Below are positions 45,653 to 54,101 of a stretch of DNA of 64,000 nucleotides, in pieces (positions within the stretch are counted from its first letter, which is position 1; each line of letters starts with the position of its first letter). The position numbers and the translations under genes are program-made. Source of the DNA: JAGVSV01 sp050952845 (GTDB lineage Bacteria; Bacillota; Clostridia; Christensenellales; Aristaeellaceae); NCBI GenBank assembly GCA_050952845.1, contig JBMNLP010000001.1, positions 496,001-560,000 on the forward strand, given 5' to 3'. Under the pieces are notes generated by a model. That model had not been told where the DNA came from. It did not search any database and saw only the letters and a list, made by a program, of their open reading frames with translations.

Positions 45653-46672
45653 ATGAAGCGTATAGAGTTTGTTGCAAAAAATATCGCGGAGATTCGAGAA
45701 ACTCCCATGGTTTCGCCATTGAATAACGATGTGGTCGTTAGAATGCACTATACTGCCATTAGTGCAGGAACCGAATATGCGAACTTGACAGGTCATTCAA
45801 GCGTTTCTGGTATACGTGGCAAAACTACACCCGATTTTCCGCGGGTGAGTGGATATAGCGGTAGCGGTATTGTTGAAGAGGTCGGTAGTTCTGTCACCGA
45901 CCTGAAACCAGGAGAACGTGTCGTCACATATTGGGGAAAACACCAACAATACAACACTCTACCTCGCAGAAATATTGTAAGAATTCCATCAGCAGATATA
46001 ACAATGGATGAAGCAGCTCTAGTGTTTATATCGACTTTTTCCTTATCTGCTATCCGCAAGACAAAACCTGAGCTTGGAGAGAGCTGTCTAGTTGTTGGAT
46101 TAGGGTTGCTTGGTCAGTTTTCTATTCAATTCGCCAGATTGAACGGTACATTGCCGATTATAGCAGCTGATACTCAGCATGAACGCAGGATCTTAGCTTT
46201 GAAAAATGGCGCAGATGCAGTGTTTAATCCCACGGAGGAAGACTATGATGAACAGGTCCGTTCACTCACAAACGGAAAAGGTGCCAATATAGCGATCGAA
46301 GCCACGGGTAATTCCTCTGCATTATCGGATACTCTGCAATGTTGTGCGAAGTTTGCACGAGTTGCACTTCTAGGTTGTTCCAGAGATCCTACTACTGTGG
46401 ATTTTTACCACGATGTTCATTATCCAGGCATCACATTGATTGGAGCCCATACACATGCTCGCCCCATGTATGAATCCTATCCGGGTAATTGGAGTCATGC
46501 AGACGATTGTACAGCTGTGCTGTATTATCTAATGTCTGGCAGATTGAGTTTTCGAAATATGATAAGTGAAGTTCATTCACCCATGGATGCTCAGAGCGTT
46601 TACAATCGATTGGTATATGAAAGAGATTTTCCTATAGGTGTGCTTTTCGACTGGAGTTGCCTTGCGGACTAA
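45653..46672 (+). CDS. MDR-family zinc-type dehydrogenase-like protein
   Basis: The ATG at 45653 is preferred; a TTG at 45647 directly after the previous stop is the alternative. The 339-aa protein shows MDR features: MHYTAISAGTEYANLTGHSS, RVSGYSGSGIVEEVGSSVTD, LKPGERVVTYWGKHQQYNTL and the Rossmann part CLVVGLGLLGQFSIQFARL. The catalytic zinc Cys and the structural Cys cluster are not evident. It resembles the bacterial zinc-binding-alcohol-dehydrogenase-like group often paired with Gfo/Idh oxidoreductases. It is the last island gene before the GC-rich junction. Confidence 0.82.
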   Translation: MKRIEFVAKNIAEIRETPMVSPLNNDVVVRMHYTAISAGTEYANLTGHSSVSGIRGKTTPDFPRVSGYSGSGIVEEVGSSVTDLKPGERVVTYWGKHQQYNTLPRRNIVRIPSADITMDEAALVFISTFSLSAIRKTKPELGESCLVVGLGLLGQFSIQFARLNGTLPIIAADTQHERRILALKNGADAVFNPTEEDYDEQVRSLTNGKGANIAIEATGNSSALSDTLQCCAKFARVALLGCSRDPTTVDFYHDVHYPGITLIGAHTHARPMYESYPGNWSHADDCTAVLYYLMSGRLSFRNMISEVHSPMDAQSVYNRLVYERDFPIGVLFDWSCLAD

Positions 46673-46717
46673 TTGCTTCATCGTGTAATTCGATAGTTTT
46701 TTTGATCATATGCAAAC

Positions 46718-47421
46718 CTAAAAAGGGTCTACTATTTTGCCATCGGGCAGCTGCAGGCGCAGCGGCTGCGGCTGGGCGGCGGGCGTGTAGGTGAGTTGGT
46801 ATCGTCGCTGGGCGCGCCCGTCGGGCAGCAGGGTCAGCATGCTGTAGCTTTCCCGGAGGGTGCCGGCGGGCTGCCCCTGTGCGTCCACCGGGCGGATGGA
46901 CGGCCAGTCCGGCGCGTCATCGGCGCCTTTGGCGTCCGGCTGCGGGGGCGCAAGGCTGTAGATGCTGACGGGCACGCCATCTACCACCAGCGTTTGCCGT
47001 CGTCGGTGAACATACGCCAGTTCAGCCGCACCGGCTTGCCGGCGCGGTAGCCGTCCCCCTCGGGCGCTAAAAGCTGCAGCCTGCCTGTGCCCGGCTCAAA
47101 CCACCACAGGCTGCCGCCGTCCTCCAGCAGCGTGGCGCTCAGCGCCTGCTCCAGGTCGATGTCAAAAGGCTGGTCTGCCGTCAACGCCGTGGGCGCGGCG
47201 TCGCCGGGCCGCCAGCGCAGCAGGTTGTCCTCCGTCAGCATATACAGGCTGCCGTTTACGACGGCGATGCCCTGCAGCTGCTCCGCGTTGTCGTACAGCA
47301 TGGCGCCCAGCGGCACGCTGCCGGGCGAAGCCGCCAGGCCGGCGGATGCGCCCAGGCACAGCAGCGCCAGCAGCAGGGAAATCAGGCGCTTTGCGCCTTT
47401 CCGGCAGGTTGCGTTCCTCAT
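46718..47421 (-). pseudogene. Truncated, frameshifted relative of the propeller/solute-binding fusion proteins
   Basis: The start at 47421 (MRNATCRKGAKRLISLLLAL) follows AAGGAGG. A signal peptide ends near GLAASP. The frame then resembles the N-terminal half of the protein at 49,495 (NAEQLQGIAVVNGSLYMLTE, PFDIDLEQALSATLL, FTDDGK). It stops at 46,981 but continues one base out of frame as LVVDGVPVSIYSLAPPQ to LRLQLPDGKIV, where homology ends abruptly at about 46,730 beside AT-rich DNA. One missing base and loss of the C-terminal two thirds make it a pseudogene, unless the shift is a sequencing error. Confidence 0.75.
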
Positions 47422-47510
47422 GTTCATGTCCTCCTTGCGGCGGTTCTCACCTGTATAGAGGGAAACCGTTGCCGATTGTCTGCATGGGGTGAAATTTTTT
47501 TGATATTGCG

Positions 47511-47543
47511 TGAACCTTTTGCGCCTGTCCGGCGACTGTATAG
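47511..47543 (+). promoter_or_regulatory. Candidate ECF-sigma promoter upstream of the second ECF sigma gene
   Basis: TGAACC (47511-47516), a 16-bp spacer and CGACTGTATAG (47533-47543) resemble Firmicute ECF promoters of the TGAAC(C)...CG(T/A)C type and lie 19 bp before the sigma start codon, suggesting self-activation. Confidence 0.5.
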
Positions 47544-47561
47544 GTGAAAGGGGGTGGGCAG

Positions 47562-48053
47562 GTGAACGACAACCAGGTGTTCGAGCAGGCGGTGGCGCCG
47601 CACACCCGGGGGTTGTACGCCTTCATCCGCCACCTGAACCGCTGGGCATGCGACGACATTTACCAGGAAACCATGCTGGCCGCCTGGCAGGGGTTTCACA
47701 GCCTCCGGGAAGAGAGTTCCCTGTGCGCCTGGCTGTACGGCATCGCACGGCGCAAAGCCATGGACGCCTACCGCAAACGGTACCGGCAGGATGCCTGGGA
47801 GGCGTCGTGGGAGGACGCCATGCCTGCAGCGGGGTTTGAAGGGCAGGCGGTGCAGCGGCTGGATATCGCCCAGGCGCTGGGCACATTGCAGCCGCAGGAC
47901 CGGGCGCTGCTGTACCTGGTGTTCAACGTAGGGTTTCCCTACAAGGCTGCCGGGCAGGTGATGGGCATTCCCGAAGGAACGGTAAAAAGCAGGGTATTCA
48001 CGCTGAAAAAGCGCCTCAAGGCCCTGATGGGAGAGGAGGGACAACATGGCTGA
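47562..48053 (+). CDS. ECF-family RNA polymerase sigma factor
   Basis: The GTG at 47562 (VNDNQVFEQAVAPH) follows AAAGGGGGTGG; ATG-like starts farther upstream overlap the promoter. The 163-aa protein has region 2 (LYAFIRHLNRWACDDIYQET, then LCAWLYGIARRKAMDAYRKR) and region 4 (LQPQDRALLYLVFNVGFPYK, PEGTVKSRVFTLKKRLKAL). Its stop overlaps the next gene by 8 bp. No recognisable zinc-finger anti-sigma follows; small proteins take that place. Confidence 0.92.
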   Translation: MNDNQVFEQAVAPHTRGLYAFIRHLNRWACDDIYQETMLAAWQGFHSLREESSLCAWLYGIARRKAMDAYRKRYRQDAWEASWEDAMPAAGFEGQAVQRLDIAQALGTLQPQDRALLYLVFNVGFPYKAAGQVMGIPEGTVKSRVFTLKKRLKALMGEEGQHG

Positions 48054-48264
48054 GCGGCACGGCCACCCCGCACAGGACGGCGCCGACGCGGCGTTTGATC
48101 AGGCGCTGATGCAGGCGCTGGCCCTGGTCGAACGCGATCCCCCGGCGTTTGTACCGCCCCGCACCATCGCGCTGCCGGCGGCGCTGGTGCGCAGCATGCG
48201 GCAGCTGACGCAGGCGGCGGACATCACCCGGAGCACCCTGCGCATGGCTTTCCGGCTTTTATGA
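48046..48264 (+). CDS. Small protein coupled to the ECF sigma factor
   Basis: A 72-aa protein overlapping the sigma gene by 8 bp, with AGGAGG upstream. Features: FDQALMQALALVERDPPAFV and LPAALVRSMRQLTQAADITR, predicted helical, without Cys/His zinc ligands or a membrane helix. Position suggests an anti-sigma factor or a truncated one, but no family was recognised. Its stop overlaps an ATG (ATGA) at 48,261. Confidence 0.65.
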   Translation: MAERHGHPAQDGADAAFDQALMQALALVERDPPAFVPPRTIALPAALVRSMRQLTQAADITRSTLRMAFRLL

Positions 48265-48296
48265 CGGATGAACCAATCAAAGAAAGGAAAAAAACA

Positions 48297-48584
48297 ATGA
48301 GCGACAATGAGCACAAATCATCCAAGGACGTCAACGAACTGCGCGATGTGCTGGACACGGTGAGCGAGCGCGCGCCCAAGTTGATCAGGGACATCATCGG
48401 CACCATTTACTCCAAGGAAGCCGGCACTGCCCTGGGCCAGTCGGTCGGCGCGTACTACAAGGCGCTGGTGGAATCGGGCATCCCGCAGGATGCGGCGCTG
48501 GACATGGCCAACGGCTATGCCTTCTCCATCAAGGACATGGTCGGCAAGGGCGTCAAGGAAGTTAGCTTCGGGGACAGGCAGTGA
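48297..48584 (+). CDS. Small conserved-looking helical protein
   Basis: The ATG at 48297 (MSDNEHKSSKDVNELRDV) follows AAAGGA by 8 nt; an in-frame ATG at 48261 would overlap the previous stop. The product is about 95 aa, charged and helical, with RAPKLIRDIIGTIYSKEAGT, GQSVGAYYKALVESGIPQDA and ALDMANGYAFSIKDMVGK. No membrane segment. It overlaps the next gene by 4 bp (GTGA). Function unknown. Confidence 0.7.
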   Translation: MSDNEHKSSKDVNELRDVLDTVSERAPKLIRDIIGTIYSKEAGTALGQSVGAYYKALVESGIPQDAALDMANGYAFSIKDMVGKGVKEVSFGDRQ

Positions 48585-48844
48585 CAGCAGCCGAAGGCGT
48601 GAAGGGCGGCAGGCTGCAGGTGGCAGCCGCCGTGCTGAAAGCAGCCGGCATGGCGCTGCTGATGATCCCGTCCGCCATGTACAGGCTGACGCTGGGGCAC
48701 AGGCGCTTTGGCCAATGCTTCGTGCAGGAAGCTGTCAGCTATGGCTTGCCGGAGGGCGCCGCCCGGGAGATTGTGCATGCCCTGCGCCCCCGCGCGCTGC
48801 TGCGCGAGCTGAAAGCCCGGCAAAAGGAAGAAGACAAAGAGTAA
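48581..48844 (+). CDS. Small protein, partner of the preceding gene
   Basis: An 87-aa protein with a GTG start overlapping the previous stop. The middle (VAAAVLKAAGMALLMIPSAM) is moderately hydrophobic and could be a single membrane or amphipathic helix; the C-terminus (LRPRALLRELKARQKEEDKE) is a highly charged helix. No family recognised. It ends the sigma-led cluster; the palindromic element follows 89 bp later. Confidence 0.65.
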   Translation: MTAAEGVKGGRLQVAAAVLKAAGMALLMIPSAMYRLTLGHRRFGQCFVQEAVSYGLPEGAAREIVHALRPRALLRELKARQKEEDKE

Positions 48845-48933
48845 TATCAGTAGCAACGGAACGACATCGCGGCAGCGGAAAGCGCCGCGATTTTTTTGAT
48901 GCGCGTGCAAACATTTCCTGCCCGTGGCGCGTC

Positions 48934-49101
48934 TTATACCAACGTAAAACATTAATGCATCCAAAGGGTCGAGGGATTTTGGCTTGCAGCAAGGAGCAGA
49001 CGAGGGAAGCGTAGCAGCGCTACGCTGACCGAGCAGCCGACGATGCTGCAAGACAAAAGACCCGGCACGACGATGCGTTAATGTTTGGAGTTGGTATTAT
49101 A
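48934..49101. repeat. 168-bp palindromic (MITE-like) element, copy 2
   Basis: The left arm TTATACCAACGTAAAACATT (from 48934) and the inverted right arm TATAATACCAACTCCAAACA (from 49101 on the minus strand) form terminal inverted repeats. The whole segment folds back, with a central perfect hairpin GCGTAGC-AGC-GCTACGC. The core (ATTTTGGC, GCAAGGAGC, GTAGCAGCGCTAC, GAGCAGC) matches copy 1 at 36,049. It separates the small-protein genes from the permease remnant. Confidence 0.75.
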
Positions 49102-49129
49102 GGTGAAACGATGCCGGGAACGAGGTTGT

Positions 49130-49378
49130 ATGGACGAACAGTTTTTTACCGATCAGGTGCTCCGGTGCGAGCAGCCGCTGATCTTCTTAGCGGACGCTGG
49201 CAAATACCCGCTGTCGCTGGCGCTGCATGGCATGGCGGGGGAGGATGCGTACAGCGTGTTCGCAGGCTCGGTGCTGTACGCGGCGCCTGCGCTGATGCTG
49301 TGGCGGGCGTGCGCGGAAGATATGCTGCAGGGGGTATCGGCGGCAGTGAGTTATCATCAAGACGTTAACGAATTGTAA
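49130..49378 (+). pseudogene. C-terminal remnant of a carbohydrate ABC permease (MalG/LplC-like)
   Basis: The 83-codon frame MDEQFFTDQVLRCEQPLIFL, then KYPLSLALHGMAGEDAYSVF, FAGSVLYAAPALMLWRAC and LQGVSAAV, matches the last quarter of MalG-type permeases (F-x-x-x-L-x-x-L-x-D...YPL...AGSVLYAAPALM...GV). The EAA loop and the first helices are missing. It may still be translated from ATG 49130. It suggests that an importer once accompanied the downstream binding-protein genes. Confidence 0.5.
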
Positions 49379-49448
49379 CAATTTCGTTGCCATATTGACA
49401 TATATGGGTGCGCCGGATATGCTGATCGCGGAGGAATCTAAGGGAGCG

Positions 49449-49466
49449 GCCCCGGCAAACCGGGGC
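49449..49466 (+). promoter_or_regulatory. Stable hairpin in the leader of the first fusion gene
   Basis: GCCCCGG (49449-49455) and CCGGGGC (49460-49466) with a CAAA loop lie 28 bp upstream of the start codon. It may stabilise the leader; no riboswitch fold was recognised. Confidence 0.35.
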
Positions 49467-49494
49467 ACGCGGCAATATCAAGGAGGAAAACAAC

Positions 49495-51822
49495 ATGAGA
49501 AAACATGGGTTCAGGGCAATCATGGCGCTGATCATGGCGGTGTGTCTGCTGCCGATGACGGGGTTGGCGTCGGAAGGAAAGCCCGCGGGCAATCTGTTCG
49601 GAAGCACGCTGATGGACAATATGCAGAACATCGATTCGGTGGCGCTGGCGGGGGATACGCTGTACATCCGCACGACAAAGGGGCTGTATGCCTACAAGCC
49701 CGGGGACGAGCGCGCGTTGCTGCTGATGGACATGCCAGACGTGTACGGCTATGACAGGTTCATTACAGGCAAGGAGGGGGAGCAGCCGCTGTTGCTGACG
49801 ACGATCATCGGTGACGGGGAGGCCCTGTACGGCCTGGACCCCAGGCAGCAGAAGCTGTACCCGCTGGCGGTTTCAGGCGGCAAGGTGTGGCTGGACGAGG
49901 CCGTGAAGCTGGACATGAGCGCGTTTATATCAGGCGAGGAGCCGAACCTCTACATGCAGGACCCTTCGTGGATGCTGATAGCGGACGGCAGGCTGTACAT
50001 GAAGAAGGATAACTGGGAAGGCGAACCGGCCGACCTGTACAGCTTTGACATGGCGACGGGGGAGATGCGGCTGCACCAGGTCAGCCATTTGCAGAGCATG
50101 GCGTCATATCGGGATGGCAACATGATCGCGCTGCGGCTGGACCCGCAGAACGCGTACGACTATGAAAAAGACGAGATGCGCAAGCCGGAGTTTGTGCTGT
50201 TCAACCCGGCGGATGACAGCGTGGAGGCGCTGGGCGTCGCGGCATCGGTTAATATGGACAGCGGGCAGATGAGCGCCATCTATTATGACAGCGCCGAGGA
50301 CAGCCTGTACCTGTACACGGATACCGACCTGTACCGGTATGACGACGGGCTGAAGACGGAGCGGCTGGTGGGGTACCTGCCGATGTACGGCAACTTCTGG
50401 GTGCCGCACACAGGCGGGCTGCTGCCTTTGCCGGACGGCAGGCTGGCGGTTGCGTTCGGGCAGAACATCTTCCTGCGCAGCCGGACCGAAGCCGGGCTGG
50501 AGGGCACCACGGTGCTGGCGCTGGGCGGCGGGCTGGACGATGTGAGCCTGTTGAACCGTGTGGCCATGGAGATGGACGACGTGGTGCTGCGCAGGGTAGA
50601 AGGCGCGGAGTATGGGTATGTATCGGCGGACACGCTGGCGTCGATGTTCCTGACAGGGAACGTCACAGTGGACATCATGCCGATGAACGCCTATTCGTTC
50701 GATTTTGACAAGCTGATCGGGAAAGGATACCTGGCCGATCTGTCCGGCAATGAGAAGATCAGCGCGTATGTGAATAGCCTTGCGCCCAACCTGGTAGGCG
50801 CGGTGCGCCGCGACGGCAAGATATACGCGGTGCCTGCGCAGCTGATCGTTTTCCCGGTGGGCGCGTATGTGAAGCATTTCAACAAGTTGGGGCTGGACAT
50901 CCCCAAGACGTTTGAGGAACTGATCGGCCTGGTGGAGCAATGGGCCGGGGGACTGGGCGCCGAACACCCGGACTACATGCTGTTTGCTGAGCCGGATGCC
51001 AGGGCAGCGCTGCGGCGGCTGGCGTTTGACTGCTATGTCGACAGCAGGTTTGGCGCGGGGGAGGACCTGGTGTTCGACACGCCGGAGTTCCGCGAGCTGA
51101 TGGCGCGCATTGAGGCGATCGACTACGGCGACATGGTGCAGGAGTTCAACTACGACACGCCTGAAGGCATGGCGGCAGCGCAGGAGTATTATGACAGGAC
51201 TACGCTGCTGGAGACGGGCATGGGGTATGAACTGCAGTATATGACCAGCGTGAACAACATCGGCGATCATCAGTCTGTCCCGCTGGTGCTGCCGTTGAAG
51301 GAGGGCATGCAGGGGTACCACCAGGCCGATTTCACGCTGCTGACGGTGATGTCAACCAGCCCGCACCAGGAGCAGGCGGCGCAGTTTATCGGGCACTATA
51401 TCGACAAGTTAGATGTCATGATCAAGGCAGGGCTTGATCTCAGCCACACCGAAGCCATTCCCAACCCGAACTATGAGCGGGACCTCGCCCTGTGGGAGGA
51501 CAACCTGGCCATGCTGGAGAAGCGGTATGAAGCCGCCGAAGGCGCTGAAAAGACAAACGCAGCGGAGGATTTGGCGTATACGAAGAAGGCGTTTGAGGAA
51601 GTCAGGGAAGTGATGAAGTTCATCGCGAAAGAGGATGACCTGGCGGTCGCGCACGACATGATCAGCAAGCTGTATGTGATGACAGGCCTGATGAACGTGC
51701 AGCGGGAAGCCTTGTACAGCGACGCGTTGTACAGCATGTTTGAAGAAGGGCAGCTGACGCTGGACCAGTTCATCAAGCAGGCGGATGACAAGCTGCGGCT
51801 GGTGAGGCTGGAGTATCAGTGA
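49495..51822 (+). CDS. Secreted beta-propeller-like / ABC solute-binding fusion protein 1
   Basis: A 775-aa protein with AAGGAGG 8 nt before the ATG and a signal peptide (residues 1-26, to LASEG). Residues about 35-340 consist of repeated short strand pairs (VALAGDTLYIRTTKGLYAYK, DGEALYGLDPRQQKLYPLAV, DGRLYMKKDNWEG, AEDSLYLYTDTDLYRYDDGL, LLPLPDGRLAVAFGQNIFLR), a propeller-like pattern. From about 345 a family 1 solute-binding fold follows (VALEMDD-like start, TVDIMPMNAYSFDFDKLIGK, DGKIYAVPAQLIVFPVGAYV, FNKLGLDIPKTFEELIGLVE). Residues about 655-705 form a charged helical hairpin. The fusion is unusual; the fold assignments are inferred from pattern only. Confidence 0.8.
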   Translation: MRKHGFRAIMALIMAVCLLPMTGLASEGKPAGNLFGSTLMDNMQNIDSVALAGDTLYIRTTKGLYAYKPGDERALLLMDMPDVYGYDRFITGKEGEQPLLLTTIIGDGEALYGLDPRQQKLYPLAVSGGKVWLDEAVKLDMSAFISGEEPNLYMQDPSWMLIADGRLYMKKDNWEGEPADLYSFDMATGEMRLHQVSHLQSMASYRDGNMIALRLDPQNAYDYEKDEMRKPEFVLFNPADDSVEALGVAASVNMDSGQMSAIYYDSAEDSLYLYTDTDLYRYDDGLKTERLVGYLPMYGNFWVPHTGGLLPLPDGRLAVAFGQNIFLRSRTEAGLEGTTVLALGGGLDDVSLLNRVAMEMDDVVLRRVEGAEYGYVSADTLASMFLTGNVTVDIMPMNAYSFDFDKLIGKGYLADLSGNEKISAYVNSLAPNLVGAVRRDGKIYAVPAQLIVFPVGAYVKHFNKLGLDIPKTFEELIGLVEQWAGGLGAEHPDYMLFAEPDARAALRRLAFDCYVDSRFGAGEDLVFDTPEFRELMARIEAIDYGDMVQEFNYDTPEGMAAAQEYYDRTTLLETGMGYELQYMTSVNNIGDHQSVPLVLPLKEGMQGYHQADFTLLTVMSTSPHQEQAAQFIGHYIDKLDVMIKAGLDLSHTEAIPNPNYERDLALWEDNLAMLEKRYEAAEGAEKTNAAEDLAYTKKAFEEVREVMKFIAKEDDLAVAHDMISKLYVMTGLMNVQREALYSDALYSMFEEGQLTLDQFIKQADDKLRLVRLEYQ

Positions 51823-51882
51823 CCAGTGACCCGTGAATATCAACCTGCGCGTGGGCGTTGCATGAAGGCGCGGACATAGTGA

Positions 51883-51929
51883 AAGGCACATGGCTTGCAT
51901 GGTTGTTTGTTGTGCAGGCCATGTGCCTT
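51883..51929 (+). terminator. Long hairpin after fusion gene 1
   Basis: AAGGCACATGGCTTGCA (51883-51899) pairs with TGCAGGCCATGTGCCTT (51913-51929) over 17 bp with a single G-T wobble. No T-run follows, so it may be a processing or attenuation structure in the 250-bp gap before the second fusion gene. Confidence 0.5.
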
Positions 51930-52072
51930 GACAGATTCACAAAGGACGAAATGCCGTGCATTTCTGTTGGTGTTCGCTGACCAACCATGCGAATAGAAGA
52001 AGAGAATGGATAATGTATAGAAACTAAAGCAGCCGTACCCTCTCAACAACCTGATCTGAAAGGAGGATTTCC

Positions 52073-54100
52073 ATGTCCAACAAGCTGCATGTGGCCTTCA
52101 TGTGCATTGCGCTGGCTGTCTGTTTAACTGCCCCTGCTTTGGCATCGGCTGTTACCGCTTTGCCGGATGGCGCCAGGATGCTGTCTCTGATTCCCCGGGG
52201 TCCCGGGCGTTTGCTTGTTGAAAGCAGCGGCAAGCTGTACACTTTTACGCCGGGTGATGTGGATGGCGTCATGGAACTGGCTGCAAAGCCCATGTATGAA
52301 GCTGCTGTTGTTGCCTATTGCGATGATCTCATGGCTGTTACCGGGGACGGAAGCTTGATGGCATGCCGCGGCGGGCAATGGGAAGAGGAGATGCGGCTTT
52401 CCCTGGATGAAGTGAACAGGGTCATATGGGCCCAGCAAGTGGGTGAGATGATTGTTGCCAGCTTTGCGTTGGAAGGCCGGCGCCAGGCGTTGATAGCAGC
52501 GTATCATCGGCCAACCGGGGCGGCTCGGGTTCTTTCTGAGGCGTTTGGGAACGGACGGTTCTATCCGGCGGGCGAGCGGGCTCTGGGCAGCCTGTATCTG
52601 AAGGATGCGGAATGGATGCACCAGGTGATGGATGTGGACACCCTTCAGGTGACCGAAACGCCTGTCCAGGGTTTGCCCTATGATGTCCGCGCCTTTTGCT
52701 TCGACCCGGGGACCGCGACCTACTATGTTGCCACAGCCGGCAGCGTGCTCTACGGCCCAAGCCTCGACCGGCTGCAGATGTTCTCCCAGCAGGGCGGCGT
52801 GCGGGATATCGCGCCGACGGGGGCGGGAGAAGCGGCCTTGCTGACCAATGACGGCATCATCGTGCGCAGGCCGCAGACAGAACAGGCGCTGACATTGAGC
52901 GTCCTGGGCGTTTCTCCGCCGCTGGCGAACAAATACTTTCAGGAGCGGGGCGTAAAAATTGTGGAAAGGCAGGCCTCTGTGAGCAACATGGAGGAAATTG
53001 CCGCCATGCTGTCCACCAGGGATGCGGACATCGACCTGTTTTGCCTGTTTTCTGACAATGGCCTGGGGAAGATCAAGGAAAAGGGGCTGTTTGTGGACCT
53101 GAGCGGTTCGGAGTTGCTGATGCAATCCAAAGCGGAACTATACCCTGCCATTGCGCGGCGCCTGTCCAGCAAAGAAAGCCGGCTGATGGCCTGGCCCGTC
53201 TACATGGAAAGCTGGTTTCTTCGTGTAGAGGAAGAGCTGCTGCAGGCATATGGTTTTGAGTCCCCGGACACCTTTGATGAACTGCTGGACCTGTTCCCGG
53301 CGATCCTGGATGCCGGCATGCTGCCCGACCTGCCGGCCCGGATGTTCGATACCGTTTCCTTTAACCGCATCGATGTGATGACCTATTTCATCCAGCAGTT
53401 TCTATTTGCCGAGGACATCGCGGGCAGGCGGCCTGATTTCAACAACCCGGATGCACAGCGCATCCTTCAGAAGATCATCGATCATGTGCCCCTGCAGGAC
53501 CCTTACCCGCCGGGCGATGGAACCGAAACGCCCCTGTTCTGCCTGGCCAATGTGACGGACCGGCTTTCAGGCGATTTGCGCACCGGCTTTCGCATCAATC
53601 CTGATGAACAGCCGGCGGTATGGTCGCGCCTGCTGGTGATGGTGGTCAACCCCTTCAGCCCCAACAAAGAGGAGGCGATGGCTTATCTGGAGTTCCTCGG
53701 CAGCAACAGGGGGCCGGAGGCCTATCCCCTGTTTGCCAGCATGACAGAACCGCTGCCTGATCCCCAGGTGGCAGCCGACATGGCTATGCTCAAGCAGGAG
53801 CTTGCGCTGTTAGAGGAACAGGCCAAGCAGGAGCCGGGCAAGCACGACGAGGCAATCGCCCAGAAGAAGGCTGCCCTCAACGCGCTGGCAGAGCATCCAT
53901 ACTTGGTTGACAGGGACAGCATTGCCCGGTATCAGGAATTGTCACAATACCTGTATATTTCTGAGGACGCTTCCCTGTTGTACAATGACGAACTGAAAGC
54001 AACCATCGCTCAGCTTGCCCAGGGAAATATCTCCTTTCGCGCCTTTGCAGAGCGGATGAACCAAATTGTGAACCTGATTTATTTAGAAAGAGAGGGATAA
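52073..54100 (+). CDS. Secreted beta-propeller-like / ABC solute-binding fusion protein 2
   Basis: A 675-aa protein with AAAGGAGG upstream and a signal peptide (to ALASAV). Residues about 27-285 again show short strand repeats (LLVESSGKLYTFTPGDVDGV, DLMAVTGDGSLMACRGGQWE, GRRQALIAAYHRPTG, ATYYVATAGSVLYGPSLDRL, AALLTNDGIIVRR). From about 290 a solute-binding domain follows (LTLSVLGVSPPLANKYFQER, DADIDLFCLFSDNGLGKI, RLMAWPVYMESWFLRVEEEL, YGFESPDTFDELLDLFPAIL, AVWSRLLVMVVNPFSPNKEE). A charged helical stretch lies near 560-600 (MLKQELALLEEQAKQ). It is a diverged paralogue of the preceding protein. Confidence 0.8.
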   Translation: MSNKLHVAFMCIALAVCLTAPALASAVTALPDGARMLSLIPRGPGRLLVESSGKLYTFTPGDVDGVMELAAKPMYEAAVVAYCDDLMAVTGDGSLMACRGGQWEEEMRLSLDEVNRVIWAQQVGEMIVASFALEGRRQALIAAYHRPTGAARVLSEAFGNGRFYPAGERALGSLYLKDAEWMHQVMDVDTLQVTETPVQGLPYDVRAFCFDPGTATYYVATAGSVLYGPSLDRLQMFSQQGGVRDIAPTGAGEAALLTNDGIIVRRPQTEQALTLSVLGVSPPLANKYFQERGVKIVERQASVSNMEEIAAMLSTRDADIDLFCLFSDNGLGKIKEKGLFVDLSGSELLMQSKAELYPAIARRLSSKESRLMAWPVYMESWFLRVEEELLQAYGFESPDTFDELLDLFPAILDAGMLPDLPARMFDTVSFNRIDVMTYFIQQFLFAEDIAGRRPDFNNPDAQRILQKIIDHVPLQDPYPPGDGTETPLFCLANVTDRLSGDLRTGFRINPDEQPAVWSRLLVMVVNPFSPNKEEAMAYLEFLGSNRGPEAYPLFASMTEPLPDPQVAADMAMLKQELALLEEQAKQEPGKHDEAIAQKKAALNALAEHPYLVDRDSIARYQELSQYLYISEDASLLYNDELKATIAQLAQGNISFRAFAERMNQIVNLIYLEREG

Positions 54101-54101
54101 C

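Noticed and set aside
46725..46733. Definite left end of the 9,748-type IS
   Set aside because: Only nine bases match (GGGTCTACT), a length that can occur by chance in 64 kb; mentioned only as a weak hint for the island border.
50104..51321. Minus-strand frame of 405 codons
   Set aside because: Antisense to fusion protein 1; Gln/His/Arg-rich shadow without motifs.
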